NCBI RefSeq assembly: GCF_026343955.1
Contig: NZ_JAPKNI010000003.1
Coordinates: 372,001 to 436,000 of the forward strand
Source: Kaistia defluvii
GTDB taxonomy: Bacteria > Pseudomonadota > Alphaproteobacteria > Rhizobiales > Kaistiaceae
DNA length: 64,000 bases
Direction of reading: 5' to 3'
In this document: positions 45,279 through 55,400 of the stretch, piece after piece
Layout: each line of letters opens with the position of its first letter
Position numbering within the stretch: position 1 is the stretch's first letter
Program-made: the position numbers and the translations under genes
The notes under the pieces: generated by a model
The model's database searches: none
Told to the model about the DNA's origin: nothing
The model's input: the letters and a program-made list of their open reading frames with translations, nothing else

Positions 45279-46658
45279 ATGACAGCTCCATCCCAAGGTA
45301 CCCGCGGGCCGACCATCGGCCTTGTCTTGTTCGCGGCGACCGCGCTGATCACCAGTTCTATCGTGGCACGGGCGCAGGACGCCCCGGCGACACAGGCGCA
45401 GTCCCCGACGGCGGCGCCTGCCGACGCGGCCCCGCCCGCTCCGGCCCAAGCCGCGCCGGACGACGCCTTCACCCAGGACGAACTGCGCAAGCTGCTCGCG
45501 CCCTTCGCGCTCTATCCCGACGCCCTGCTCGCGCAATTGCTGCCGGCCTGCGCCTATCCCGTCGACATCGTCCAGGCGGCGCGCTGGCTCGCCAAGAACA
45601 AGGCTGCCGTCGCCAAGAACGATTTCTCCGGCGTCGACGCGCAGAACTGGGACCCGACCGTCAAGGCCCTGGTGCGCTTCCCCGACATCATCGAGCGCCT
45701 CAACGACGATCTCGACATGACGACCGACCTTGGCGACGCCTTCGTCAACCAGCCCGACGACGTCGCCGCGATGATCCAGGACCTGCGCCGCGAAGCGCAG
45801 AAGGCCGGATCGCTCAAGACCACCGAGCAGCAGAAGGTCGTCGTGCAGGACCAGGGCGGCACCGATTACGTCACCATCGAGCCGTCGACGCCCGGCGTCA
45901 TCTATGTGCCGACCTATGATCCGCAGACCGTCTATTACGAAAGCGGCGACACGGTCGCGGCCGGGCTGATCGGCTTTGGCGTCGGCGTCGCGGTCGGCAT
46001 CGCCGTGGACAATGCCTGGGACTGGGGCCGCGGCTGGGTCTACCCGCCGCGCTGGCCGGGCTATCCCGGCTACCGGCCGGGCGGCGGAAACAACATCAAC
46101 ATCGGCAATGACATCGATATCGATATCGGCGGCGGCAACCGGCCCTGGCGGCCGGATGGCGACCGCTATCGGCCCGGCCAGGGCACCAAGCCGGGCCTTG
46201 CCAACCGGCCCAACGGCCCGGGCGCCGGCAATCGCCCCGGCGCCGGCAACCGGCCGGGCGTGGATCGCCCCAACGCAGGCAACCGGCCCGACATCGGCAA
46301 CCGCCCGGATGCCGGCAATCGTCCCAATGCCGGCAACCGCCCCGACCGTCCCGCCGGCGCCAACAAGGCGCAGCGCCCCGGCTCCGGCGGCAAGGCGGCG
46401 GCCAAGAAACCGGCCAAGGACACAGCCTTCAGCAGTGCGAAGATGGGCGGCAAGGGATCCAAGGCGGTCTCGAACCGCGGCGCATCGAGCCGGAAATCGG
46501 TGGCCCGGCCCTCCCAACCGCGCCCGCAGGTCAATCGCGGCGGCGGACGGCCCCAGCAGATCCATCGAGGCGGGGGCGGACGGCCGCAGATGCATCGCGG
46601 CGGCGGCGGTGGTCGCCAGATGCATCGCGGTGGTGGTGGCGGGCGCGGCAGGCGCTGA
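45279..46658 (+). CDS. DUF3300 protein with Asn-Arg-Pro repeats
   Basis: 459-residue exported protein. The signal region ends near VARAQD (residue 34) and is followed by an Ala/Pro linker. The DUF3300 core lies at about 63-235 (LLAPFALYPDALLAQLLPACAYPVDIVQAARWL, and later TPGVIYVPTYDPQTVYY). Then come a glycine-rich segment, many GNRP-type repeats (about 280-365), and a C-terminal tail of Arg/Gly/His/Met repeats such as MHRGGGGG. The function of the family is unknown. It is followed by a DUF2950 gene, its usual partner. Confidence 0.85.
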   Translation: MTAPSQGTRGPTIGLVLFAATALITSSIVARAQDAPATQAQSPTAAPADAAPPAPAQAAPDDAFTQDELRKLLAPFALYPDALLAQLLPACAYPVDIVQAARWLAKNKAAVAKNDFSGVDAQNWDPTVKALVRFPDIIERLNDDLDMTTDLGDAFVNQPDDVAAMIQDLRREAQKAGSLKTTEQQKVVVQDQGGTDYVTIEPSTPGVIYVPTYDPQTVYYESGDTVAAGLIGFGVGVAVGIAVDNAWDWGRGWVYPPRWPGYPGYRPGGGNNINIGNDIDIDIGGGNRPWRPDGDRYRPGQGTKPGLANRPNGPGAGNRPGAGNRPGVDRPNAGNRPDIGNRPDAGNRPNAGNRPDRPAGANKAQRPGSGGKAAAKKPAKDTAFSSAKMGGKGSKAVSNRGASSRKSVARPSQPRPQVNRGGGRPQQIHRGGGGRPQMHRGGGGGRQMHRGGGGGRGRR

Positions 46659-46669
46659 GGAGAATGGTC

Positions 46670-47578
46670 ATGCTGAAGATAGCCCTCGCGCTTGCCATGT
46701 GGATCGCCGGCGCCATGCTTCTTGCCCAGCCCGCCGCTGCCCAGCAGGTCTTCCCCACACCCGAGGCAGCCTCGACGGCGCTCGTCGACGCGGCGAAGGC
46801 GCCGGAAAAAGGCATGCTGGACAAGATCTTCGGTCCCGGCGCGCGGGAATTGATCGCCTCCGGCGACGAGGCAGTCGACAGGCAGCGGCTCTCCGATTTC
46901 CTGGATCTCGCCAGCAAGGGCAACGCCGTCACGGATGGCGAGGACGGCACCAAGGTGCTGACCTTCGGCGCCGATGCCTGGCCGTTTCCCATTCCGCTCA
47001 AGTCCTCCGGCGGCGGCTGGGCCTTCGATCTCGAGGCCGGCCGGCAGAAGATCGCCGACATGGCGATCGGCCGCAACGAACTGGTGGCGATCGGCGCCTG
47101 CGAGGACTATGTCGCGGCCCAGAACGAGTATTTCCGCGGCCTGCATGACAATGAGCCCGTGCACCAGTTTGCGCGCCGGCTCATCAGCACGCCCGGCCGG
47201 CATGACGGCCTCTACTGGGAACCGGAATCGCCGACCGATCGCAGCCCGCTCGGCGACCAGATCGCCGCCGCCTCGGTGCGAGCCGCCAAGGATTCCGACG
47301 CGCCGCGCGCCTATCACGGCTATCGCTACCATGTCCTGACGCGGCAGGGCCCGGCTGCGCCCGGCGGCGCCTATGACTATCTCGTCAAGAACCGCTTGCT
47401 GGCCGGCTTCGCGCTCGTCGCCTATCCGGAGATTTGGGGCGAGACCGGCATCATGACATTCCTGTGCGACCAGCGCGGCAAGGTCTACCAGCGCAATCTC
47501 GGCGCTTCGACCGGGGCGGTCGGCCCGAAAATCCGGAGCTTCAATCCCGGCCCGGACTGGGAGCCCGTGAAGCCCTGA
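46670..47578 (+). CDS. DUF2950 family exported protein
   Basis: 302 residues with a signal peptide (to AAAQQ, about residue 25). Family motifs: DGTKVLTFGADAWPFPIPL, YVAAQNEYFRGL, GLYWE and a long YHGYRYHVLTRQGPAAPGG. The second of two nearby ATGs was taken because AGGAG is seven bases before it. It is 11 bp after the DUF3300 gene. The two families are commonly found together but have no known role. Confidence 0.86.
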   Translation: MLKIALALAMWIAGAMLLAQPAAAQQVFPTPEAASTALVDAAKAPEKGMLDKIFGPGARELIASGDEAVDRQRLSDFLDLASKGNAVTDGEDGTKVLTFGADAWPFPIPLKSSGGGWAFDLEAGRQKIADMAIGRNELVAIGACEDYVAAQNEYFRGLHDNEPVHQFARRLISTPGRHDGLYWEPESPTDRSPLGDQIAAASVRAAKDSDAPRAYHGYRYHVLTRQGPAAPGGAYDYLVKNRLLAGFALVAYPEIWGETGIMTFLCDQRGKVYQRNLGASTGAVGPKIRSFNPGPDWEPVKP

Positions 47579-47585
47579 ACCTGGA

Positions 47586-47618
47586 AGCGGCGCGAAACCG
47601 GTCCGGTTGCGCGCCGCT
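47586..47618. terminator. Long hairpin between converging genes
   Basis: AGCGGCGCG (47586-47594) pairs with CGCGCCGCT (47610-47618), continuing after one mismatch into AACCG/CGGTT. There is no T-run; it separates the DUF2950 and RND genes. Confidence 0.6.
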
Positions 47619-47648
47619 GGTGGCTTCGCGGGCTCGTCGACGCCGGTC

Positions 47649-50600
47649 CTACACCGGCTTTTCGGCCGGGGCGCGTGTCTTGCGCGACATCCGCCAGGAA
47701 CCGAGGCGGCGCACGGCGACATAGAACAGCGGCACGAAGAAGATGCCGATCGTGGTCGCCGCGATCATGCCGCCCATCACGCCGGTGCCGACCGCGTTCT
47801 GCGCGCCCGAGCCGGCGCCGGTGGCGATCGCCAGCGGCAGGATGCCGAAGATGAAGGCCAGCGACGTCATCAGGATCGGGCGGAGCCGCATCCGCGCGGC
47901 GTCGAGCGTCGCCTCGACCAGGCCCTTGCCGGCCGCCTGCTGGTCCTTGGCGAATTCGACGATCAGGATCGCGTTCTTCGCCGCGAGGCCGATCGTCGTC
48001 AGCAGACCGACCTTGAAATAGACGTCGTTCGACTGGCCGAACAGCTTGGCGGCGATCAGCGCGCCGAGCACGCCGATCGGCACGGAGAGCATGACCGAGA
48101 ACGGGATCGACCAGCTTTCATAGAGCGCCGCCAGGCAAAGGAAGACGACGAGGATCGAGATCGCATAGAGCGCGGGCGCCTGGTTGCCCGAAAGCTGCTC
48201 CTGGTAGGAAAGCCCCGTCCACGAGGCGGTGAATCCGTCCGGCAGCCTGGCGACCATGGCCAGCATCTCGTCCATGGCCGTGCCCGAGCTGACGCCCGCC
48301 CCGGCCGAACCCTGGATGCTGACCGCCGAGATGCCGTTATAGCGATCGAGCTTCGGCGAGCCATAGGTCCAGTCCGTCGAGACGAAGCTGGAGAACGGCA
48401 CCATTTCGCCGCTGGCATTGCGCACGAACCAGTCGTTCAGATTGTCCGGCTGCATGCGGAAACGCGCGTCGGCCTGCAGATAGACCGGCTTGACCTTGCC
48501 GCGATCGATGAAGTCGTTGACATAGCTGCCGGCGAAGCCGACCGAGATCGTGTCGTTGATGTCGCCGAGATCGATGCCCAGCGCCCGGGCCTTGGCCTGG
48601 TCGATATTGATCCGGAATTCGGCCTGGTCCTCCTGGCCGCCCTGACGGACGCCGCTCACCAGCGGATTTTCGCGCGCCATCGCCAGAAGCTGGTCGCGCG
48701 CCGCGGCCAGCTTCACCGGCCCGGCGCCGGCCGAATCCTGCAGATACATCTCGAAGCCGCTGGAATTGCCGAGATTGGGCAGGGCCGGCGGCGAAAGGGC
48801 GAAGACCTGGGCGTCGCGGATCCCCGAAAAGGCCGCCATGGCCCGGCCGGCGATGGCCGAGGCGGATTGGTCGGCGCGGGTACGCTGGTCGAAATCCTTC
48901 AGCTTGATGAAGGCCATGGCCGCGTTCTGGCCATTGCCGTTGAAGCCGAAGCCGAGGGCGACGAACACACTGTCGACGGAATCCTTCTCCTGCGTCAGGA
49001 AATGATCCTCGACCTGCTTCACCACTTCCAGCGTCCGGGCCCGGGTGGCCCCGACGGGAAGCTGGATCGAGGTCATCAGCACGCCCTGATCCTCTTCCGG
49101 CAGGAAGGAGGTCGGCAGCCTGTTGAACAGGACGGCGACGCCAGCGCACATCAGCAGGTAGATGAGAAAGAAGCGGATCGGCCGGCGGATGATCCCGCCG
49201 ACGCCGCGCTGGTAGCGGTTTGCATTCCGGTCGAAGGTCCGGTTGAACCAGCCGAACAGGCCCTTGCGCTCGCCATGGCCGCTGGAAGGCTTCAGCATGG
49301 TGGCGCAGAGCGCCGGCGTCAGCACCAGGGCGACGAAGACCGACAGCACCATGGCCGCGACGATCGTCACCGCGAACTGGCGATAGATCACGCCGACCGA
49401 ACCGCTGAAGAAGGCCATCGGCACGAACACGGCGGAGAGCACCAGCGCGATGCCGATCAGCGCGCCGGTGATCTCGCGCATCGATTTCTTGGTAGCCTCG
49501 CGCGGCGGCAGGCCGTCCTCCGCCATGACGCGCTCGACGTTCTCCACCACGACGATGGCGTCGTCGACCAGCAGGCCGATCGCCAGCACCATGGCGAACA
49601 TGGTCAGCGTGTTGATCGAATAGCCCGCGAAGGAGAGCACCGCGAAGGTGCCGAGCAGCACCACCGGCACGGCGATGGTCGGGATCAGGGTGGCGCGGAA
49701 GCTCTGCAGGAACACGAACATGACGATGAAGACGAGCACCACGGCCTCGATCAGCGTCTCGACCACCTTCTCGATCGAAAGCTTGACGAAGGGCGTCGTG
49801 TCATAGGCCGTCACCACCTCGATGTTCGGCGGCAGGCCGGCCGAGAGCTTGGCGATCACCTCGGCGACCCCGGCGGCCGTATCGATCGCGTTGGCGCCGG
49901 TGGCGAGGTTGATACCGAAGCCGGCGGCGTTCTTGCCGTTGAAGCGCGAACTGGTGGTGTAGCTTTCCGAACCGATCTCGACCCGCGCGACATCGCTCAG
50001 ATGGACGATCGAGCCATCGGTCGCGGTTTTCAGGATGATGTCGCGGAATTGCTCGGGCGTCTGCAGCTGGCTCTGCGCGGTGATGGTGACATTGAGCTGC
50101 TGCCCCTCGATGCTGGGCAGCGCACCGAGCTGGCCAGCAGACACCTGGCGGTTCTGCGAGGCGATCGCCGCCACGACGTCGCTCGGGATCATCTGGTATT
50201 TGGCCAGCTTGATCGGATCGAGCCAGATCCGCATCGCATAACCGGAACCGAAGACATTGACGTCGCCGACGCCACTGACGCGCTTGATCGAATCCTCGAA
50301 CCGGCTGGAGAAATAGTCGCCGAGATCCTCGGACGACTGGCTGCCATCGGTCGAGACCAGGCCGCCGACCATCAGGATGCTCGAGGTCGACTTCGTCACC
50401 GTGATGCCCTGCGCCACCACAGCATCCGGCAATTGCGACTGCACCAGCTGCAGCTTGTTCTGCACCTGCACCTGCGCGATGTCGGGATCGACGCCGCTGG
50501 CGAAGGTGAGCTGGACCGAGGACTGGCCGGAAGACGTGCTGGACGCCGACATGTAGTCGAGATTCTCAAGCCCGGTCATGCCCTGCTCGATGATCTTGGT

Positions 50601-50783
50601 CACCGAGTTCTCGACCGTTTCGGCGCTGGCGCCGGGATAGGTGGCGGAGATGCGCACCGTGGTCGGCGCGATCTCGGGATATTGCGCGATCGGCAGGGTG
50701 TAGATGCCGAGCAGGCCGGCGAGCATGACGGCGATCGCCAGCACCCAGGCAAAGATCGGGCGGTCGATGAAGAAATCGGCCAT
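47649..50783 (-). CDS. RND multidrug efflux pump, inner-membrane subunit (HAE1, AcrB-like)
   Basis: 1044-residue proton-driven exporter. It begins [20 protein letters not shown], the standard HAE1 start. Membrane helix 4 holds the proton-relay Asp pair in [20 protein letters not shown], and the second half repeats the fold ([35 protein letters not shown]). Full length for the family. It starts four bases after the stop of the membrane-fusion gene. No outer-membrane TolC-type gene is nearby, so a shared one must serve. No TetR gene is nearby either. Confidence 0.94.
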   Translation of the reverse strand: MADFFIDRPIFAWVLAIAVMLAGLLGIYTLPIAQYPEIAPTTVRISATYPGASAETVENSVTKIIEQGMTGLENLDYMSASSTSSGQSSVQLTFASGVDPDIAQVQVQNKLQLVQSQLPDAVVAQGITVTKSTSSILMVGGLVSTDGSQSSEDLGDYFSSRFEDSIKRVSGVGDVNVFGSGYAMRIWLDPIKLAKYQMIPSDVVAAIASQNRQVSAGQLGALPSIEGQQLNVTITAQSQLQTPEQFRDIILKTATDGSIVHLSDVARVEIGSESYTTSSRFNGKNAAGFGINLATGANAIDTAAGVAEVIAKLSAGLPPNIEVVTAYDTTPFVKLSIEKVVETLIEAVVLVFIVMFVFLQSFRATLIPTIAVPVVLLGTFAVLSFAGYSINTLTMFAMVLAIGLLVDDAIVVVENVERVMAEDGLPPREATKKSMREITGALIGIALVLSAVFVPMAFFSGSVGVIYRQFAVTIVAAMVLSVFVALVLTPALCATMLKPSSGHGERKGLFGWFNRTFDRNANRYQRGVGGIIRRPIRFFLIYLLMCAGVAVLFNRLPTSFLPEEDQGVLMTSIQLPVGATRARTLEVVKQVEDHFLTQEKDSVDSVFVALGFGFNGNGQNAAMAFIKLKDFDQRTRADQSASAIAGRAMAAFSGIRDAQVFALSPPALPNLGNSSGFEMYLQDSAGAGPVKLAAARDQLLAMARENPLVSGVRQGGQEDQAEFRINIDQAKARALGIDLGDINDTISVGFAGSYVNDFIDRGKVKPVYLQADARFRMQPDNLNDWFVRNASGEMVPFSSFVSTDWTYGSPKLDRYNGISAVSIQGSAGAGVSSGTAMDEMLAMVARLPDGFTASWTGLSYQEQLSGNQAPALYAISILVVFLCLAALYESWSIPFSVMLSVPIGVLGALIAAKLFGQSNDVYFKVGLLTTIGLAAKNAILIVEFAKDQQAAGKGLVEATLDAARMRLRPILMTSLAFIFGILPLAIATGAGSGAQNAVGTGVMGGMIAATTIGIFFVPLFYVAVRRLGSWRMSRKTRAPAEKPV

Positions 50784-50787
50784 GCGA

Positions 50788-52017
50788 TCAGCCTCCTGCC
50801 GCAGGGGCGGGGGCGGGAGCGGCGGCCGGAGCCGGTGTCTTGGACTCGACGGCATGCGCGACGCCCGCCGCATCGATCGTGACCTCGATCGGCGTGACGG
50901 CCTGGCCGTCGCCGATCTTCTGCAGACCGTCGACGATCAGCCGGTCGCCATCCGAAATGCCCGACTCGACCAGCCAGTCCGAGCCGACCGATTGCATGGT
51001 CTTCAGCACGCGGGTCTCGACCTTGCCGTCCTTCGACACGAACATCGCCGTCGCGTCGCCCTTGGCGTTGCGGTTGACGGCGCGTTGCGGCACCAGAAAG
51101 GCGCCCTCGTCAGTGCCGAGATCGACGATGGCGCGGACATACATGCCCGGCAGCAGCATGCGCGTCGGATTTTCGAAGCTGGCGCGCATCGAGAAGGTGC
51201 CGGTGGTCTCGTTGACCGTCGCCTCGGCCGAGCGCAGCTCGCCGATCTTGTCGTAGACGAGCGTGTCGCTGAGCTTGAGCCGCACGGCGGGCGGTCCATC
51301 GCCGCGCTTCAGCCGCCCGCTTTCGATCAGGCTGCGGATGCGCAGCAGATTGGTGCTGGAATCGGTCAGGTCGACATTGATGGGGTCGATCTCGCGGATG
51401 GTGGCGAGCGCCGTGGCCTGGTTGGCCGTCACCAGCGCGCCCTCGGTCACCGTCGACGTGCTGATCAGACCGGAAATCGGCGCCACCACCTTGGTGTAGT
51501 CGAGGTTGATCTGGGCGGAGGCGAGCGCCGCCTCGGCGGCCGCGACATCGGCCTTGGACTGGGCCAGCGTCGCCTTGGCATCGTCCAGGCTCTGCGCCGT
51601 CACGGTGTTGACGCCGACCAGCTGTTTGTAGCGATCGACCTTGGCCTGGGCGCTCGGCACGGCGGCCTGCGCCTTTTCCAGCGCCGCCGCGGCGGCGTCA
51701 TAGGCGGCCTGATAGGGGCGCGGATCGATCTGGTAGAGCAGGTCGCCGGCCTTGACCTGGCCACCCTCGGTAAACACCCGCTTCTGGATCAGCCCGTCGA
51801 CCTGCGGCCGGATCTCCGACACCTTGGTGGCGCTGACGCGGCCGGGCAGTTCGATGGTGATCGGCACGTTCTGCGGCCGGAGCGTGACCACGCCGACCTC
51901 GACCGGTCCCGCCGGTGGCCCTCCCGGGCCCGGCCCGCTTCCCGTGGACGGGCCTGAACAGGCCGCTAGGAAGAAAGCGCCGAACAGGCTCGCCAATGCG
52001 AGGGCCGTAGGTTTCAT
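50788..52017 (-). CDS. RND efflux membrane-fusion lipoprotein (AcrA-like)
   Basis: 409 residues. Lipobox LAAC at 17-20 makes Cys20 the lipid-anchored residue. The lipoyl halves are [27 protein letters not shown] and [16 protein letters not shown], on each side of an Ala/Gln-rich alpha hairpin (about 105-165). Barrel and membrane-proximal domains follow, and the end is an Ala/Pro tail. The ATG at 52017 has GGAG eight bases before; an open frame of 70 residues upstream has no family match. Operon with the pump. Confidence 0.92.
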   Translation of the reverse strand: MKPTALALASLFGAFFLAACSGPSTGSGPGPGGPPAGPVEVGVVTLRPQNVPITIELPGRVSATKVSEIRPQVDGLIQKRVFTEGGQVKAGDLLYQIDPRPYQAAYDAAAAALEKAQAAVPSAQAKVDRYKQLVGVNTVTAQSLDDAKATLAQSKADVAAAEAALASAQINLDYTKVVAPISGLISTSTVTEGALVTANQATALATIREIDPINVDLTDSSTNLLRIRSLIESGRLKRGDGPPAVRLKLSDTLVYDKIGELRSAEATVNETTGTFSMRASFENPTRMLLPGMYVRAIVDLGTDEGAFLVPQRAVNRNAKGDATAMFVSKDGKVETRVLKTMQSVGSDWLVESGISDGDRLIVDGLQKIGDGQAVTPIEVTIDAAGVAHAVESKTPAPAAAPAPAPAAGG

Positions 52018-52115
52018 GCGAGATGCTCCGAAGATCGCCACTGCCACGCTCATCGCGTGACTATATAGAGCCCCTCTTTCCAGTCGCTGACTATGGGCGC
52101 AACCATTATTGGGCG

Positions 52116-52148
52116 TCGAAACATTGCTGGCGTTTCGAAATATTGCTG
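52116..52148. promoter_or_regulatory. Direct repeat upstream of the efflux operon
   Basis: TCGAAACATTGCTG (52116-52129) and TCGAAATATTGCTG (52135-52148) differ at one base and are 19 bp apart, about 100 bp before the membrane-fusion gene. Two copies on nearly the same face of the helix suggest a regulator site. Confidence 0.5.
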
Positions 52149-52223
52149 CGAATTCTACCTTCGCGCGAAGGTTCTGGACGGTCACCGCCCGCGCGTCGGT
52201 CCGGCGGCGGCAAGCCGGCTTTT

Positions 52224-52655
52224 TCAAGCCGGCCGGACGATGCCCTTCTTGAGGATGAGATTGCCATATTGCCGGGTCTCGCCCGTCTGGACGATGGCGT
52301 AGCCGGCATTGGCGCGTTCATAGAAGGCGAAACGCTCCAGCGAGTGGACCTTGTGCTCCGGCTCGTGGCGCTGGACGATCTGCTCGAACTCGTCGACGAT
52401 CGGCTCGCGCCGGTCGGGATCGCCCACCACCTGCATCGAGATTGCGGCGACATCGTCATACTGGTCGAGCGGCAGCAGCGACAGGATCGCATCGAGCACC
52501 TGCGGCGCCGTGGCGGCGTCGATCCGGATCAGCTCCGGCCCGGCACTGGTAGCGGGGTAGTTGGCGTCGACGATGGTGATCTCGTCGCCATGGCCCATGG
52601 CGCGCAGCGTCCAGAGCAGATCCGGCGAGAGGATCGGCGAAAGTCCCTTGAGCAT
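52224..52655 (-). CDS. fucU: L-fucose/D-ribose-type mutarotase (FucU/RbsD family)
   Basis: 143 residues. It speeds anomer exchange of a free sugar inside the cell. MLKGLSPILSPDLLWTLRAMGHGDEITIVDANYPA at the N-terminus is the FucU signature, with His22 and Asp30 in the active site. AAGGA lies seven bases before the ATG. It lies 200 bp after the dehydratase stop and is probably the last gene of the large sugar operon, or a separate short transcript. Confidence 0.85.
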   Translation of the reverse strand: MLKGLSPILSPDLLWTLRAMGHGDEITIVDANYPATSAGPELIRIDAATAPQVLDAILSLLPLDQYDDVAAISMQVVGDPDRREPIVDEFEQIVQRHEPEHKVHSLERFAFYERANAGYAIVQTGETRQYGNLILKKGIVRPA

Positions 52656-52855
52656 GTCGTGTCCTTCGGTTGCGAGGTCGGGTGGAAGCCGGGATAGCCC
52701 CAGCCCGGCCCGCTCCGGCCGGTGAAGGCTGGAACGGACCGGACCGGCCCTCCCCTCGGGTCTGGAAATGCGGTGGCGCGAGGCGGCGCGCGCCTGGAGC
52801 ATAGGGTTAACGGGAGGCTAACAAATCTCGCCTCCGAGAGACGGTCGAAGAGGCC

Positions 52856-54409
52856 CTAGAATGTCGCCCCGATCTGCCACGGCACGAATTCATTGTCGCC
52901 ATAGCCGAGCAATTCCGACTTGCTCTTGTCGCCGGAAGCGACTTCGAGAATCCGGTCGAAGATCTCCTGCCCCTTGGTCTCGAGCGACTTGCCGTCGAGC
53001 ACGTCGCCGCCATTGATGTCCATGTCGTCGATCATCTTGGCGTAGATCTCGGAATTGGTGGCGATCTTGATCGAGGGGGTCGGCTTGCAGCCATAGGCCG
53101 AGCCTCGCCCGGTGGTGAAGCAGAGGATGTTGGCGCCCCCCGCCACCTGGCCGGTCGCCGAGACCGGGTCGTAGCCGGGCGTATCCATGAAGACAAAGCC
53201 CTTCTCGGTCACCGGCTCGGCATAGCCATAGACGGCGGTGAGCGGAGAGGTACCGCCCTTGGCGGCGGCCCCCAGCGACTTCTCCAGAATGGTCGTAAGC
53301 CCGCCCTGCTTGTTGCCGGGCGAGGGATTGTTGTTCATCTCCATGAGGTTACGGGTGGCGTAGTCCTCCCACCAATGGATGATGTCGACCAGCTTCTCGC
53401 CGACCTCGCGCGACACGGCGCGGCGGGTGAGCAGATGCTCGGCGCCATAGATCTCGGGCGTCTCCGAAAGAATGGCGGTACCACCATTGCGCACGAGGAT
53501 ATCGGCGGCGACGCCGAGCGCCGGGTTGGCGGTGATGCCGGAATAGCCGTCGGATCCGCCGCATTGCAGCGCCAGCATCAGTTCGCTCGCCGGCACCGTC
53601 TCGCGCTTCACCGAATTGACGATCGGCAGCATCGCCTTGACCGCCTCGACGCCGGCATCCACCGTCTTCCTGGTGCCGCCGACTTCCTGGATGGTCATGG
53701 TGCGGAAAGTCTCGCTCTCCTCGATCTTGTAGGCATCCTTGAAGCGCGGAATCTGGAAGCCCTCGCAGCCGAGGCCGACCATGACGACGCCACCCATATT
53801 CGGGTTGGTGGCATAGCCCCAGGTCGTGCGCTTCAGCGTGTCGAAGATCACGCCGCGATAGTCGATGACGCAGCCATTGGCCTGCTTGAGCGCGACGATG
53901 CCATCGATATTCGGATAATCGTTCAGGATGCCTGATCGTTCGATCTCGGTCGCGATGAAGCCGGCGACCGTCGTCGAGCAGTTCACCGAGGTCAGGATGC
54001 CCACATAGTTGCGCGTGCCAACCTTGCCATTGGCGCGGCGAAAGCCCTGGAAGGTCGCCTGGAACGCCTTCGGCACGAATTGGGTGGGGACCACGCCCTC
54101 GCTGAAGGCGTAGTCACGCGCGAAGGCGCCATGCTCTTCGCCGATGCCGCAGTTATGCTCATGCACCCAGTCACCCGCGGCGATGTCCATCTTGGCGAAG
54201 CCGATGATCTGGCCGAATTTGCGGATCGGCTCGCCGGCGGCGATCGGCCGGATCGCGAATTTGTGCCCGCGCGGCACGCGGCGAATGATGGTGGCGCCCT
54301 GCGCCGTCACCATGCCGACATCGAGATTGCCGAGCGCCACCGCGATGTTGTCCTCGCCATGGAGGAGAAGCGTGCGCGGCTGGGCCGGAAGGGGGGCTGC
54401 CTCGTTCAT
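52856..54409 (-). CDS. UxaA/GarD-family sugar-acid dehydratase
   Basis: 517 residues. The N-terminal SAF domain (about 12-90) carries RVPRGHKFAIRPIAAGEPIRKFGQIIGFA and ends at VHEHN. The large catalytic domain has GKVGTRNYVGILTSVNCSTTVA, LGCEGFQIPR, LQCGGSDGYSGITANPALG and ITTGRG-like FTTGRGSAYGCKPTPSIKIATN. This is the pattern of altronate and galactarate dehydratases, which remove water from an aldonic or aldaric acid. Both domains are fused, as in UxaA. It sits 48 bp after an epimerase gene in the same direction. Substrate: probably the sugar acid made by the dehydrogenase of this operon. Confidence 0.87.
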   Translation of the reverse strand: MNEAAPLPAQPRTLLLHGEDNIAVALGNLDVGMVTAQGATIIRRVPRGHKFAIRPIAAGEPIRKFGQIIGFAKMDIAAGDWVHEHNCGIGEEHGAFARDYAFSEGVVPTQFVPKAFQATFQGFRRANGKVGTRNYVGILTSVNCSTTVAGFIATEIERSGILNDYPNIDGIVALKQANGCVIDYRGVIFDTLKRTTWGYATNPNMGGVVMVGLGCEGFQIPRFKDAYKIEESETFRTMTIQEVGGTRKTVDAGVEAVKAMLPIVNSVKRETVPASELMLALQCGGSDGYSGITANPALGVAADILVRNGGTAILSETPEIYGAEHLLTRRAVSREVGEKLVDIIHWWEDYATRNLMEMNNNPSPGNKQGGLTTILEKSLGAAAKGGTSPLTAVYGYAEPVTEKGFVFMDTPGYDPVSATGQVAGGANILCFTTGRGSAYGCKPTPSIKIATNSEIYAKMIDDMDINGGDVLDGKSLETKGQEIFDRILEVASGDKSKSELLGYGDNEFVPWQIGATF

Positions 54410-54457
54410 GAGTTCGTTCCTATCGCGGCCACACGGGCAGCCGCCGTTGCGCGGGCC

Positions 54458-55306
54458 TCAGGCTGAACGCCAGCCATCGCGGATGAGCGTGAAGCCGTCG
54501 CTGTAGACTTCGGTGGCGGCCGGGAAAAGGTCGCGCCAGATCCGCGTCGCCGCCGCCAGCAGCGGCATCGAGCGTCCGAACGCCTCGATCGTGATCCAGC
54601 CGTCATAGTCGACCTGCTTCAACGCCTTGAAGGTACTTGCGAAATCGATGTGACCCTTGCCGGGTGTCCCGCGATCGTTCTCCGAGACATGCACATGCCC
54701 TAGCTGGGGCGCGATGGTTGCCACGGCGGCGATCGGGTCCTTTTCCTCGATATTGGCGTGGAAGGTGTCGTACATGCCAGCAACGTTCGGGTGAGCGACC
54801 GCGGCGAGGTAGTCGTTCAGGTCGTGCATGGTGTTGACGAAATAGCATTCGAAGCGGTTGACCGCCTCCAGCACCAGCGTGATGCCCTTGGCGCGCGCCA
54901 TGTCGCCGGCGTCGCGATGGAAGGCGATGGCGCGCTGCCGTTCCTCGAAGGTCGGCGCATCGCCGGAAAAATGGCCGAGCGTCGAATGCAGAGGGCCGCC
55001 GACGACCTTGGCGCCCAGCGCGGCCGAGCAATCCAAGATCCAGGCCATATGCCGGCGGGCACCCTGCTGCTGCGCGGCATCGGCGCCGAGCGGGTTCATC
55101 TCGACGCCGGGAAACAGCGAAATCACCGTGCGCTCCAGCCCGAGCCGGTCGAGCTCGCGGCCAAGTTCGGCATAGTGCTCGGGCGTGCCTTCAAAGATCG
55201 GGATCTCGACGCCGTCATAGCCGCAGCGTTTCAGATCCTCAAGGATCGGCCAATGTCGCGGTTCGACATGCGCGGTCCAGAGCAGGAGATTGAAGCCGAT
55301 CTTCAT
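54458..55306 (-). CDS. D-tagatose/D-psicose 3-epimerase-like sugar epimerase
   Basis: 282-residue TIM-barrel enzyme. The four metal ligands of the D-tagatose 3-epimerase family are present with the right spacing: Glu147 (LVLEAVN), Asp180 (GMYDTFH), His206 (HVHVSEND) and Glu241 (TIEAFG), and Arg212 follows in NDRG. All are offset by five from the Pseudomonas cichorii enzyme. AGGA precedes the ATG at 55306. It lies between the binding-protein gene and the dehydratase gene. It probably changes the configuration of the imported ketose or its product. Confidence 0.85.
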   Translation of the reverse strand: MKIGFNLLLWTAHVEPRHWPILEDLKRCGYDGVEIPIFEGTPEHYAELGRELDRLGLERTVISLFPGVEMNPLGADAAQQQGARRHMAWILDCSAALGAKVVGGPLHSTLGHFSGDAPTFEERQRAIAFHRDAGDMARAKGITLVLEAVNRFECYFVNTMHDLNDYLAAVAHPNVAGMYDTFHANIEEKDPIAAVATIAPQLGHVHVSENDRGTPGKGHIDFASTFKALKQVDYDGWITIEAFGRSMPLLAAATRIWRDLFPAATEVYSDGFTLIRDGWRSA

Positions 55307-55364
55307 CGAGAATGTCCTGGTTCGCATCCGGCGGGTCGGCGGCGCGATGCCACCGTCCGGAAGG

Positions 55365-55392
55365 GGCCGGCGGACCCGAGGGTCCACCGGCC
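55365..55392 (-). terminator. Hairpin after the CUT2 binding-protein gene
   Basis: GGCCGG (55365-55370) pairs with CCGGCC (55387-55392), and inside it GGAC pairs with GTCC. It is nine bases after the binding-protein stop and before the epimerase gene, so it may protect the binding-protein message. Confidence 0.6.
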
Positions 55393-55400
55393 GCAACGCA

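Noticed and set aside
47607-50882. Open frame of over 1,000 codons on the plus strand opposite the RND pump
   Set aside because: It mirrors the pump gene; the His/Arg/Asp-rich product has no fold or signal, and the pump frame matches HAE1 proteins end to end.
52806-52822. GTTA...TAAC inverted repeat between the dehydratase and FucU genes as another GntR site
   Set aside because: The arms are only four bases and the middle differs from the GTTATATTA sites, so chance is likely.
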